Part shown: positions 33,585-42,455 of the stretch, one piece after another
Position numbering within the stretch: position 1 is the first letter of the stretch
Layout: each line of letters begins with the position of its first letter
Position numbers and translations under genes: made by a program
Notes under the pieces: generated by a model
Database searches by the model: none
Seen by the model: the letters and a program-made list of their open reading frames with translations, nothing else
What the model was told of the DNA's origin: nothing
NCBI GenBank assembly: GCA_002337145.1
Contig: DDFK01000001.1
Coordinates: forward strand, 1 to 64,000
Direction: 5' to 3'
Length of the DNA: 64,000 nucleotides
Source: Chitinophagaceae bacterium UBA1930
GTDB taxonomy: Bacteria; Bacteroidota; Bacteroidia; Chitinophagales; Chitinophagaceae

Positions 33585-33972
33585 ACTTAACAAAGTAAAC
33601 ACAAAATGCAGCAGCATGGTTTATGAAATTGGGGAATAAAATATTGTGCAGCAGCGTACAAATATTTTCCAACACCCTGTTAACAGTTGATGCAATAAAT
33701 TTCCCAATTATAGAAAAATGACTAATTCGGGCATCGTAAAATCCCTATGAGGCGTAGTATAAATTCTATAAAACGCTTGTGCAGCAAGGGTTTCAGAAAA
33801 AAAATTTCAAAAAAAGTTGCTCCGAAATTTGGAAATAATAAAATCACCATTATTTTTACATCAGAAAGTAAGAAACACGGTTTTAAGCAAACCAACAGTT
33901 ATTTAAAATCGTATTTCAAACTTCATAATCCAAGTATCCTATTTTATCCAGAACCCAAAAACCAAAAATTTT
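33585..33972. other. intergenic region between uvrA and the sigma factor, about 390 bp
   Basis: Divergent promoter region with no gene I can support. An 80-codon open frame (33747-33989) reads as Lys/Asn/Phe-rich low-complexity and runs into the sigma-factor start, so I do not call it. No clear TAnnTTTG box was found. Confidence 0.5.
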
Positions 33973-34557
33973 ATGAAAACGTTGTTTAACCAAGCGTCTG
34001 ACACGCAATTAATCCGTGCGTTCCAAGAAGGCAATGCACAAGCTCTTGAAATCCTTATCAACCGTTATAAGGACAAGATTTTCTCCTCCATTCTTTTTTT
34101 AGTAAAAGACAAGTACCTGGCTGAAGACCTTTTTCAGGATGTGTTCATTAAAGTAATTGACACTTTAAGAAACAACCGTTACACAGAAGAAGGAAAATTT
34201 TTGCCTTGGGCCTTGAGGATCTCCCACAACCTATGTGTTGACTACTTCCGTAAAGTGAAACGCTCCCCAGCTATCAAAACCAGCGATGATAGGGACATTT
34301 TCGAAGTAATCAATGTAGTGGAAGACAGTCCTGAAACCAAAATGATGCAGGTACAAAGCCATGACCGTGTACGCCGTATGCTGGACATGCTGCCTGAAGA
34401 GCAACGTGAAGTAATTGTATTACGTCATTATGCTGACATGAGTTTTAAGGACATTGCACAGATTACCAACTGCAGCATCAACACTGCTTTAGGCCGTATG
34501 CGTTACGGTTTGATCAACTTACGCAAAGTAATGTTGGAAAAACAAATTGCACTATAA
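33973..34557 (+). CDS. RNA polymerase sigma-70 factor, ECF-like
   Basis: A 194-residue ECF-type sigma factor. Sigma region 2 is ALEILINRYKDKIFSSI with LAEDLFQDVFIKV; region 4 is MLPEEQREVIVLRHYADMSF plus the HTH IAQITNCSINTALGRMRYGL. It carries DYFRKVKRSP between the regions. No anti-sigma gene follows, so it may be an orphan regulator. A hairpin terminator lies 25 bp past the stop. Confidence 0.9.
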   Translation: MKTLFNQASDTQLIRAFQEGNAQALEILINRYKDKIFSSILFLVKDKYLAEDLFQDVFIKVIDTLRNNRYTEEGKFLPWALRISHNLCVDYFRKVKRSPAIKTSDDRDIFEVINVVEDSPETKMMQVQSHDRVRRMLDMLPEEQREVIVLRHYADMSFKDIAQITNCSINTALGRMRYGLINLRKVMLEKQIAL

Positions 34558-34581
34558 GCTATAAACAGCTTCCGAATATTT

Positions 34582-34612
34582 AATGCCTCAATGCAAATTG
34601 GGGCATTTTTTA
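34582..34612 (+). terminator. terminator of the sigma factor gene
   Basis: Hairpin AATGCCTCA / TGGGGCATT with a 9-base loop and T6 run. Confidence 0.75.
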
Positions 34613-34650
34613 TTGGTGTAATCAACTGTGGCACTTTATTCATCTTTCGT

Positions 34651-34690
34651 GGCGTCGCACCCATCAACCATTGTATATACTTCAACAAAA
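34651..34690 (-). repeat. dispersed intergenic repeat, copy 2 (reverse)
   Basis: On the minus strand TTGATGGGTGCGACGCC at 34651-34667, the same core as copies at 24866 and 39949, followed by ACGAAAG instead of GAGAA. It lies between the sigma factor and the DUF3467 gene. Confidence 0.55.
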
Positions 34691-34691
34691 A

Positions 34692-34720
34692 GCCCTTAAA
34701 GGTTTGCAACCTTTAAGGGC
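34692..34720 (-). terminator. terminator of the DUF3467 gene
   Basis: Stem GCCCTTAAAGGTT / AACCTTTAAGGGC with a 3-base loop and a T run on the minus strand. Confidence 0.88.
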
Positions 34721-34744
34721 AATAGCTTCGTAACATCTACTCAA

Positions 34745-35056
34745 TTATGCCTGTGCAGTTGGCCCGCCAAAATTCATGGGTATCTCAACCTGCTCCAAAT
34801 CTTGTATAGAACCATGTGCAGCTTCGTAACGCTCTACATTTTCTGCTAGAGCCTTCATGAAACGTTTGGCATGCATGGGTGTAAAAATGATCCTCGATTT
34901 TACCTTGCTTTTTGGTGTGCCCGGCATTACGTTTACAAAATCAATCACAAACTCTGCATGGCTATGTGTTATAATGGCAAGGTTGGCATAAGTGCCTTCT
35001 GCAACTTCTTCAGAAATTTCTATGTTTAACTGGTTATTGTTTGGCTGTTGTTCCAT
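34745..35056 (-). CDS. DUF3467 domain protein
   Basis: A 103-residue protein fitting the DUF3467 family in length and pattern: NIEISEEVAEGTYANLAIIT, SHAEFVIDFVNVMPG and KVKSRIIFTPMHAKRFMKAL. Small cytosolic protein of unknown role, conserved in Bacteroidota. Single gene; the DUF4293 gene upstream runs the same way. Confidence 0.88.
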   Translation of the reverse strand: MEQQPNNNQLNIEISEEVAEGTYANLAIITHSHAEFVIDFVNVMPGTPKSKVKSRIIFTPMHAKRFMKALAENVERYEAAHGSIQDLEQVEIPMNFGGPTAQA

Positions 35057-35108
35057 GTGTGTTTTTTAAAATTGATAAAGTGGTATCGGTTATTTATTTG
35101 AAATGATT

Positions 35109-35528
35109 TTATCGAAGCCTATCAACGCTTTTAATCAGTTTTTCATCCTTCCAAATTCCCTTTGCTGCCAATAGCAACAATACAGGAATTACAAATGAAA
35201 CAACAGAAGTGAGGTCTATTTTTCCTTCCACAAATTTTTTCGTTTCAGAAAAATCAAGCAAGATGCTTATAACCGAAACCACAGCAGTAGCAAGGGTTAT
35301 AAGCAATTGCCTTTTGCGGTCCCTATATAAAAAAACAACCACTAAAGATGCCACTGCCACTGCAACAGTCAATATCATTAAAAAGATATTGGTAGTGGCC
35401 ACCAACGAACTAAACTGTTTTAAACCAGTAGCATCTAATTTGTTACCGCTATAAAAAGACAGTTTCAAAGTGGCAAAAGCCGCAATAGATGCAGCCAGTA
35501 ACCAAAGAGATTGAATACGTTGAATCAT
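35109..35528 (-). CDS. DUF4293 membrane protein
   Basis: A 139-residue protein with four predicted membrane segments (LWLLAASIAAFATLKLSF, TNIFLMILTVAVAVASLVVV, LLITLATAVVSVISIL and VVSFVIPVLLLLAAKGIW). It begins MIQRIQSLWLL, the signature opening of DUF4293 proteins of Bacteroidota. Function unknown. Confidence 0.88.
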   Translation of the reverse strand: MIQRIQSLWLLAASIAAFATLKLSFYSGNKLDATGLKQFSSLVATTNIFLMILTVAVAVASLVVVFLYRDRKRQLLITLATAVVSVISILLDFSETKKFVEGKIDLTSVVSFVIPVLLLLAAKGIWKDEKLIKSVDRLR

Positions 35529-35624
35529 TGTAAAAAATTTAAAGTTTGAAGTCGAAAGTTTAAAGTAACAAGCAGGTCTTTCTTTGAAATCGGAATAACC
35601 TTAAACTTTAAACCTCAGACCTTT

Positions 35625-36905
35625 TTAACCAAGTTCAGGGTACAAAACAAATTGTCCCATAAACTCATTTACCTGTGTTTTTGTTTTGGCCAATATTGCT
35701 TCATCATCGGCATTCATTAGCACTGTATCAATCGAGTCCACAATAAAGTTCATGTGCTCTTCTTTCATGCCCCTTGTTGTTACCGCAGCAACGCCAAAGC
35801 GTATGCCAGAAGTCACAAATGCACTCTTGTCGTCGTAAGGTACCATATTTTTATTTGCAGTAATATCTGCATGCCCCAAAACAAGCTCTGCTTTTTTGCC
35901 ACTGATATCTTTATTGCGAAGGTCAATCAGCATTAAATGATTGTCAGTACCATCGCTGATGATTTTATAGCCCTTGTTTACAAACGCTTTGGCCATGGCC
36001 TGTGCATTGCTTTGCACCTGCTTGGCATATACAGTAAATTCATCGCTCAGTATTTCGCCAAAGGCAATTGCTTTTGCTGCAATCACATGCTCCAATGGAC
36101 CGCCTTGCGTACCTGGAAAAACAGCCATATCAATCAGGTTGCTCATCATGCGTATGTTGCCTTTCACATCTTTCAAACCAAACGGGTTCTCAAAATCCTT
36201 ACCCATCATAATTACGCCGCCACGTGGTCCACGCAAGGTTTTATGTGTGGTTGAAGTAACAAAATGGCAATGGTTAAACGGCGATGAAAGCAAACCCTTT
36301 GCAATCAATCCGGCAGGGTGTGCTATATCGGCAAATACAAATGCACCTACTTCATCGGCCACTTTTCTAATACGTGCATAATCAATATCACGGCTATAGG
36401 CACTTGCACCACAGATAATCAGTTTAGGTTTTACTTCACGGGCTTTTGCCTCTAACATTTCGTAGTCAATCAAACCTTCTTCTTTGGTTACCCCATAAAA
36501 ATGTGGCTTGTACAGTTTACCGCTAAAATTCACAGCACTGCCATGTGTAAGGTGACCACCCATGCTTAGGTCCAACCCCAAAATGGCATCGCCAGGTTGC
36601 AATATGGCCAGCATCAAAGCCGCATTGGCCTGGGCACCGCTATGCGGCTGCACATTGGCATATTCAATTCCAAAAATCTGTTTCAGCCTGTCAATTGCCA
36701 GTTGCTCCGTCTGGTCAACAATCTCACAACCTCCATAATACCTTCTGCCTGGGTAGCCTTCCGCATATTTATTGGTCATTACGCCACCCATTGCCTGCAT
36801 TACCTGCAAGCTGGTAAAATTTTCCGATGCTATTAACTCAATTCCCCTTCTTTGTCTTTGAAGTTCCTGGTTAATCAAATCAAAAACCTGTGTGTCCCTT
36901 TGCAT
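35625..36905 (-). CDS. glyA: serine hydroxymethyltransferase
   Basis: A 426-residue GlyA with the PLP-binding motif VTSTTHKTLRGPRGG (Lys in THKTLRG). It has the substrate regions ASENFTSLQVMQAMGG with NKYAEGYPGRRYYGG and QPHSGAQANAALM. It interconverts serine and glycine with tetrahydrofolate. Single gene, divergent from the nucleotidyltransferase. Confidence 0.97.
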   Translation of the reverse strand: MQRDTQVFDLINQELQRQRRGIELIASENFTSLQVMQAMGGVMTNKYAEGYPGRRYYGGCEIVDQTEQLAIDRLKQIFGIEYANVQPHSGAQANAALMLAILQPGDAILGLDLSMGGHLTHGSAVNFSGKLYKPHFYGVTKEEGLIDYEMLEAKAREVKPKLIICGASAYSRDIDYARIRKVADEVGAFVFADIAHPAGLIAKGLLSSPFNHCHFVTSTTHKTLRGPRGGVIMMGKDFENPFGLKDVKGNIRMMSNLIDMAVFPGTQGGPLEHVIAAKAIAFGEILSDEFTVYAKQVQSNAQAMAKAFVNKGYKIISDGTDNHLMLIDLRNKDISGKKAELVLGHADITANKNMVPYDDKSAFVTSGIRFGVAAVTTRGMKEEHMNFIVDSIDTVLMNADDEAILAKTKTQVNEFMGQFVLYPELG

Positions 36906-37220
36906 GATAAGTTTTGTTTACAAATGTTTTGATAATGGCAATCCGTATTTGCGGCAAAAATAACCGATACTGGCTTGCAGCCAACCTTTTGTTGGGTTTG
37001 TTTTGCACAGATTCAACCAAATAAAGTGCATAGGTCAATATTGATAGGCACTGGCTCAATTTGTTTATCAATTGCCTATACCGCCCGTGCCAACACAAGA
37101 ATTTCGGTACAAATTGCCAAACAAATAGATTTTCCTATTTTCACGGCCCCAATGTGATGTAAGTGTACTATTTACACTATTTTTTGTGCGGCAGTATATT
37201 GGGTGAAAAGCAACCATACA
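36906..37220. other. 315-bp divergent intergenic region between glyA and the nucleotidyltransferase
   Basis: No gene is supported. ORFs on both strands are short and unlike known proteins. TATTTTTTG (about 37179-37187) is one base longer than the TAnnTTTG consensus and could be a weak promoter for the nucleotidyltransferase. Confidence 0.4.
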
Positions 37221-38213
37221 ATGAAAGCAATCATACCTGTTGCCGGAGCTGGAGCAAAGCTAAGGCCACATACTTATACACAACCCAAGGCACTGATACC
37301 TATTGCAGGTAAAACAATCCTCAGTTTTATTGTGGACCAACTGCATGAAGCAGGCATTAACGAGTTTATTTTTATTGTTGGCTACTTGGGCGAAAAGATA
37401 CAGGACTATGTTAAACAGTCGTACCCGCAACTGACCACACATTTTGTTTTTCAGAACGAGCGGCAGGGCACAGGGCATGCCATTGAACTTACCCGCAACA
37501 TTGTGGGCAATGATGAGGTATTTGTTGTATTGGGCGATACCATTTGCGAGTATGATGTACAAGAAGTGGTCAATAGCCAGCATAGTATGTTGGGCATCAA
37601 AAAAGTGGACGACCCACGCAATTTTGGTGTGGCTACCATTGGCGAGGACGGCTTTATAGAAGCGGTGGTTGAAAAACCTGCCATACCCAAAAGCAATATG
37701 GCTTTGGTTGGTTTGTACAAGATAAAAGAAACCGAATTTTTGTTTGAGTGCCTGCACCATATTTTTATACAGGACATTAAAACGCAGGGTGAATATAACC
37801 TGACCGATGCATTGGACTGCATGATTAAACGTGGTGCAAAATTCCAGTCATTTAAAGTAAAGAACTGGTTCGACTGCGGTAAAAAAGAAACACTGCTAGA
37901 AAGCAATGCCACTTTGCTCAAAAAATTTGGCGGCAATGTAACAGATGGTCACGATTTTCAGGATACCATTATCATTCCTCCTGTAAGCATAGCCCCAGGC
38001 TGCGAAATCAAAAGCTCTATTATTGGTCCGCATGTGGCCATTGGTGCCAACACCACCATATCTCACTCCATTGTACGCGACAGCATTATTGGCTCTTATA
38101 CCAACCTGCACGAAGTAGTGCTGGACAATTCATTAATTGGTAGCGATGCCAGTGTGAAAGGTTTAAGCCGCAGCTTGAATATTGGCGACAATACAGAGAT
38201 TGACTTTGGGTAA
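37221..38213 (+). CDS. sugar nucleotidyltransferase (RmlA/GalU-like) with left-handed beta-helix tail
   Basis: A 330-residue protein. The N-terminal pyrophosphorylase domain has IIPVAGAGAKLRPHTYTQPK with ALIPIAGKTI, then FVVLGDTICEYD and VEKPAIPKSNMALVGLYKI. The C-terminal part has hexapeptide repeats (IAPGCEIKSSIIGPHVAIGA), suggesting oligomerisation. It couples a sugar-1-phosphate to an NTP for cell-surface glycan synthesis; dTDP-glucose is likely. I use ATG 37221; a GTG at 37203 adds six residues. Confidence 0.9.
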   Translation: MKAIIPVAGAGAKLRPHTYTQPKALIPIAGKTILSFIVDQLHEAGINEFIFIVGYLGEKIQDYVKQSYPQLTTHFVFQNERQGTGHAIELTRNIVGNDEVFVVLGDTICEYDVQEVVNSQHSMLGIKKVDDPRNFGVATIGEDGFIEAVVEKPAIPKSNMALVGLYKIKETEFLFECLHHIFIQDIKTQGEYNLTDALDCMIKRGAKFQSFKVKNWFDCGKKETLLESNATLLKKFGGNVTDGHDFQDTIIIPPVSIAPGCEIKSSIIGPHVAIGANTTISHSIVRDSIIGSYTNLHEVVLDNSLIGSDASVKGLSRSLNIGDNTEIDFG

Positions 38214-38284
38214 ACCAGTTGATGGTTTATAGGTAATAGTTCATAGCCTTATCTTAGCGAAGTTTTTACCATGAACCATTTGCC

Positions 38285-39235
38285 ATGAACCAATTACCTG
38301 CAAACCGCATTACGCAACTTTTCAATATTCAATACCCTATTATACAGGCGGGCATGATTTGGGCAAGTGGCTGGAAACTTGCATCGGCCGTAAGCAATGC
38401 CGGTGGCCTGGGTATCATTGGTGCAGGTAGCATGTACCCCGATGTTTTGAGGCAGCATATACAGCAATGCAAAGCGGCTACGGATAAACCTTTTGCAGTG
38501 AACCTTCCCCTACTCTACCCCGACATTGACCAACATATTGCCATTATCATCGAAGAAAAAGTACCCATTGTTTTTACCAGTGCGGGCAACCCTAAAACAT
38601 TTACACCAATATTAAAAGCAGCAGGTATTGTGGTGGTGCATGTGGTAAGCAGCAGCAAATTTGCCAAGAAGGTAGAAGATGCGGGTTGCGATGCTGTTGT
38701 GGCAGAAGGTTTTGAAGCAGGTGGCCATAATGGAAGGGAAGAAACCACTACACTGGTTTTGATTCCGGCAGTTAAAGAATGCATCAGCATTCCGTTGATT
38801 GCGGCAGGCGGTATTGCAACAGGCAAGCAGATGCTTGCTGCAATGGTTTTGGGTGCAGATGGCGTACAGGTTGGAAGCAGGTTTGTTTGCACGCCCGAAG
38901 CATCGTCGCACTACAGTTTCAAGGAAGCCATACTACAGGCGGGTGAAGGCGACACTTTGTTGCAGATGAAGAAAACGGTACCCGTGCGTTTATTGAAAAA
39001 CAAGTTTGCCAATGATATTAAAGCAGCTGAGTTGCGGGGTGCCAGCGAAGATGAACTGAAACAGTTGCTTGGCAGGGCAAGGGCCAAAAAGGGCATGTTT
39101 GAAGGTGATATGGAAGAGGGCGAACTTGAAATTGGACAGGTAAGCAGCTTAATAAAACAGATACAGCCTGCTGCCGAAGTTGTAAAGGAAATATGGAACG
39201 AATTTTCGGCAGCATTGCAAAACCCATTAGGATGA
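38285..39235 (+). CDS. NAD(P)H-dependent flavin oxidoreductase / nitronate monooxygenase
   Basis: A 316-residue nitronate monooxygenase-type TIM-barrel FMN enzyme. It starts with FNIQYPIIQAGMIWASGWKL; FMN-phosphate-binding AAGGIATGKQMLAAMVLGAD follows GHNGREETTTLVL with the catalytic-type His. It may detoxify nitronates, or serve as an enoyl-reductase (FabK-like) alternative; I prefer the general call. Single gene. Confidence 0.88.
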   Translation: MNQLPANRITQLFNIQYPIIQAGMIWASGWKLASAVSNAGGLGIIGAGSMYPDVLRQHIQQCKAATDKPFAVNLPLLYPDIDQHIAIIIEEKVPIVFTSAGNPKTFTPILKAAGIVVVHVVSSSKFAKKVEDAGCDAVVAEGFEAGGHNGREETTTLVLIPAVKECISIPLIAAGGIATGKQMLAAMVLGADGVQVGSRFVCTPEASSHYSFKEAILQAGEGDTLLQMKKTVPVRLLKNKFANDIKAAELRGASEDELKQLLGRARAKKGMFEGDMEEGELEIGQVSSLIKQIQPAAEVVKEIWNEFSAALQNPLG

Positions 39236-39358
39236 ACCTTTGCGGCCTAATTTATGGCTGCAACCCCAACAATGCCTTTACGGCAATTAAAAGAACTACG
39301 AAAAATTTTCTATATTGAAAAAAGTACTTAGTTTAGTGCTTCATTTAATGCCTTTGTT

Positions 39359-39754
39359 ATGAGAAAACTCATACTGTCTCTTGTAATGGTTGCAGCATCG
39401 CATTTTGCATTTGCAAGTACCGGTGCCGATAAGAAAGGAGACCCGATGGTTTCTGGCAATGTTACAGATGCCACTACAAAAAAACCCCTTGCCGAAGTAA
39501 CCGTTACTGCTGTGCATACTGTTTCCAAAAAGGAGCATGTGATTACTACGGATGCCAATGGCGATTTCAAGATACCGCAATTGCCAGTTGGTACTTACAA
39601 GTTCAAATTCGAGAAAGACAATTACAAGGCAGCAGAGAAAGCAAACGTGAATGTAAAACAGGAAAGCACTACCAAGGTAAATATCGAAATCGTAAATTAT
39701 AAAGATGAGGATGTGGAAGACCGGAGGAAATGGTTAATGAAATTTGACTTCTAA
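39359..39754 (+). CDS. secreted carboxypeptidase-regulatory-like protein
   Basis: A 131-residue protein with signal peptide (1-20, ASHFAFA-S) and one CarboxypepD_reg-like Ig domain (PMVSGNVTDATTKKPLAEVT with TTDANGDFKIPQLPVGTYKF). It stands alone, unlike the usual TonB-receptor N-terminus, so it is probably a small periplasmic binding or scaffold protein. Strong terminator follows. Confidence 0.85.
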   Translation: MRKLILSLVMVAASHFAFASTGADKKGDPMVSGNVTDATTKKPLAEVTVTAVHTVSKKEHVITTDANGDFKIPQLPVGTYKFKFEKDNYKAAEKANVNVKQESTTKVNIEIVNYKDEDVEDRRKWLMKFDF

Positions 39755-39758
39755 AATA

Positions 39759-39790
39759 AAAAAGGTCCGTTTTAAAACGGACCTTTTTTA
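39759..39790 (+). terminator. terminator of the carboxypeptidase-regulatory-like gene
   Basis: Stem AAAAGGTCCGTTTT / AAAACGGACCTTTT with essentially no extra loop and T run. Confidence 0.85.
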
Positions 39791-39948
39791 TTTATATACT
39801 TTGATGAAATAAAGTCCAAATAGTAACTCTCAAGAGTAGCTTGCCAAAGGATTCGTTGAAGCTGTCTATGCATTGTGTCTTCACTTGGTTTCAATAAGCC
39901 CTACCTAACAAGCATTCATTATAAAAGCTGAACAACTATTCCGCCAGT

Positions 39949-39990
39949 TGATGGGTGCGACGCCGAGAAAGGTCAATCGTGTTCCATTAG
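39949..39990 (+). repeat. dispersed intergenic repeat, copy 3
   Basis: Core TGATGGGTGCGACGCC followed by GAGAA and a partly conserved tail (GGTCAATCGTGTTCCATT against the same region of copy 1). It lies in the gap between the carboxypeptidase-regulatory-like gene and the ABC permease. Confidence 0.6.
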
Positions 39991-40009
39991 CTGGCACAAC
40001 ACCAATACA

Positions 40010-41305
40010 TTAATCTTTCCTGAATGCCCATTTCATCATGGTTTTCCATGTTGCTTTTTTGCCATACATCAAAATGCCTGTACGGTAAATCTTTCCTGCA
40101 AGCCATGTGGTGCCCAAAAAGCCGGCTACCAATAATGCCATGCTGAGTACTAACTGAAAAACAGTAACGCCATCGGGTATGCCATGTGCAATTCTTGCCA
40201 TCATAACAATGGGCGATGTCAATGGAAAGAGACTACCAAAAACAGCGAGGCTACTGTTGGGATCGTTTACGGCTTTGGTCATAATGACCATGGCAAAAAC
40301 AATGGGCATGGATATGGGTAATATAAGGCTCTGTGCATCTTGCGGGTCTTCGTTTACGGTACTGCCAACGGCTGCAAACAAAGAGGAGTACAGGAAATAG
40401 CCACCCAAAAAGTAGAAGATGAAACAGCCCAGTATCAATGGCCAGTTTACATGTGCCAATACACTGAGCATGCCAGCGATGGCCGATTGCTGCCCACCCT
40501 GTACCTGACTGGCAAGGCTTGGCATAAGCATGGCCAAACCAAGCCTAAGCCCTACCGTTAATACTATCCAGATAAGGAACTGTACCAGGCCAACGGTACC
40601 GATACCTATGATTTTGCCCATCATTAGTTGGAAGGGTTTTACGCTGCTTACAATTACTTCGGCAATGCGGTTGGTCTTTTCTTCCATTACACCACGCATG
40701 ACCATGGTGCCATAAATAAACAGGATGATGTAGATGAGGAACCCGGATATAAAGCCCACTGCATAACTGGCACCGGCCTTGTTTTCGGAATCGTCTTTGC
40801 CATGTGTGGATGCAAAGACCACTTCATTGGTTTTCTGCACGCTATCCAATTGGGCCTTGGTAAAACCGGAGCTGGCCAGCAATTTCTTTTCTTCTATTGC
40901 ATTTTTTAACCTGTGCTGTATCTTTTCACGGGTAAGTATACCAATGCTTTTGCCCGACACCACTTGCAGGGAATCTTTGCTGCCCATTACATCAAAAGCT
41001 TTTGGAACCAGTACAAAGGCATCGATCTTTTTATTTTCTACCTGTGCCGTTAGCGAAGCTGCAGTTTCATTTTGCACAAACTGGAATTTGATATCGTTGT
41101 CCTTGGTATCCAGCCTGCCATTAAACAGGTTGGCTTCATCGGCAATGGCAATCTTGAAATCGTCGCCACCCTTTACAGAGAAGTAGATGATCATTGCATA
41201 GAAAACGAAAATGAGCAATGGCAGACCAATAGTGGTCAATAGGAATGTCTTCTTTTGTACACGGCTTAAAAATTCCCTTCTGGCTATTAATAAAATCTTA
41301 TTCAT
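40010..41305 (-). CDS. ABC-2-type transporter permease (NatB-like)
   Basis: A 431-residue permease. One N-terminal membrane segment (LLTTIGLPLLIFVFYAMIIY), a large extracytoplasmic loop (about 40-175), then about five membrane segments with LLSVLAHVNWPLILGCFIFY and PISMPIVFAMVIMTKAVNDP. Fits ABC-2 export permeases such as NatB. Its ATPase is the gene upstream in the same direction. Confidence 0.9.
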   Translation of the reverse strand: MNKILLIARREFLSRVQKKTFLLTTIGLPLLIFVFYAMIIYFSVKGGDDFKIAIADEANLFNGRLDTKDNDIKFQFVQNETAASLTAQVENKKIDAFVLVPKAFDVMGSKDSLQVVSGKSIGILTREKIQHRLKNAIEEKKLLASSGFTKAQLDSVQKTNEVVFASTHGKDDSENKAGASYAVGFISGFLIYIILFIYGTMVMRGVMEEKTNRIAEVIVSSVKPFQLMMGKIIGIGTVGLVQFLIWIVLTVGLRLGLAMLMPSLASQVQGGQQSAIAGMLSVLAHVNWPLILGCFIFYFLGGYFLYSSLFAAVGSTVNEDPQDAQSLILPISMPIVFAMVIMTKAVNDPNSSLAVFGSLFPLTSPIVMMARIAHGIPDGVTVFQLVLSMALLVAGFLGTTWLAGKIYRTGILMYGKKATWKTMMKWAFRKD

Positions 41306-41368
41306 GACGAGTTTGAAGTTTAAAGTTGAGACAACTGGTTGCTGGTAATTGCTTACCCATTCATTGTT

Positions 41369-42304
41369 TTATTCCACTGGTTGAAAGGCCCTTGTTTTTG
41401 CTTTTGTACCTTCTACCAGGCTAATGAAAATTTCGTTGAGTGATGGCAGTATTTCATTGAATGCCTCAATGGTTACCTGCTGCTGCAGGAAATGCTGCAA
41501 TACATCGTTGCTACCAAAGCCTTCGTTTATCCTTACGGTAAGGGCATTGGCCTGTTGGTCGTCTACCACAAAAGAAGGACTGGCAATATTCGCAGGCATT
41601 TGTTTCAACTTTATCCTGAACTTGTTTTCCTTGAACTGTTGCTTTACTTCTTGCACGGTGCCATCCAGTATTTTCTTGCCCAGGTTCACCAATACAATAT
41701 GGTCGCATATCTCTTCTACCTGCTCCATACGGTGGGTACTGAAAATGATGGTGCTGCCCCGTTGTGCCAGGCCGTAGATTTCATCTTTAATAAGATTGGC
41801 ATTTACTGGGTCAAGCCCACTGAAGGGTTCATCCAGTATAATCAGTTTGGGTTCATGCAGCACGGTAATCACAAACTGCAGTTTCTGGCTCATGCCCTTG
41901 CTCAGGTCTTCCACTTTCTTGTTCCACCAGCTTTCCATCTCCAGCCGCTTGAACCAGAATTTTATTTTTTCCATGGCTTCTGCCCTGCTCAAACCCTTTA
42001 ACTGTGCCAGGTACAGGGCCTGGTCGCCTATTTTCATTTTTTTGTACAGGCCACGCTCTTCGGGCATGTAGCCAATTTTAATGGCATCGTTTAATGGACT
42101 GAATTTTTGTCCGTCAAATGTTATATCGCCAGCATCGGGATAAAAGATGCCCGTTATCATTCTTATTAAAGTGGTTTTGCCGGCACCGTTGGGGCCAAGC
42201 AGTCCAAAGATGCTTCCCTTGGCAAGGTTGAAGCTGATATCGTCAACCGCTTTTTGTGTGGCAAAATATTTTTTGAGATTGTGCAGTTCGAGCATGTTAC
42301 TCAT
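41369..42304 (-). CDS. ABC transporter ATP-binding protein (NatA-like)
   Basis: A 311-residue ATPase. Walker A LLGPNGAGKTTLIRMITGIF, signature DLSKGMSQKLQFVITVLHEP, Walker B KLIILDEPFSGLDPVNANLI, switch His in FSTHRMEQVEEICDHIV, and a C-terminal extension (about 230-311) typical of DUF4162-bearing drug/Na exporter ATPases. Start at 42304 (MSNMLEL); a second ATG at 42295. Exporter pair with the permease 63 bp downstream; substrate unknown. Confidence 0.92.
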   Translation of the reverse strand: MSNMLELHNLKKYFATQKAVDDISFNLAKGSIFGLLGPNGAGKTTLIRMITGIFYPDAGDITFDGQKFSPLNDAIKIGYMPEERGLYKKMKIGDQALYLAQLKGLSRAEAMEKIKFWFKRLEMESWWNKKVEDLSKGMSQKLQFVITVLHEPKLIILDEPFSGLDPVNANLIKDEIYGLAQRGSTIIFSTHRMEQVEEICDHIVLVNLGKKILDGTVQEVKQQFKENKFRIKLKQMPANIASPSFVVDDQQANALTVRINEGFGSNDVLQHFLQQQVTIEAFNEILPSLNEIFISLVEGTKAKTRAFQPVE

Positions 42305-42455
42305 ATAAGACAGTTTTATTGTTCAAATGTAGCATAATTGATTTTGTTGGGCAGCTACAAACCATTTAGCAATATGTAGCAACATTGGTGTAATTGTTAC
42401 AGGTTGCATCCAGTTTTCCTTTACTTTCAGCCCCTTTTAGTAAAACCACCACCTA

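Noticed and set aside
33747..33989. 80-codon ORF before the sigma factor
   Set aside because: Low-complexity Lys/Asn-rich product overlapping the sigma factor start; no sign of a protein family.
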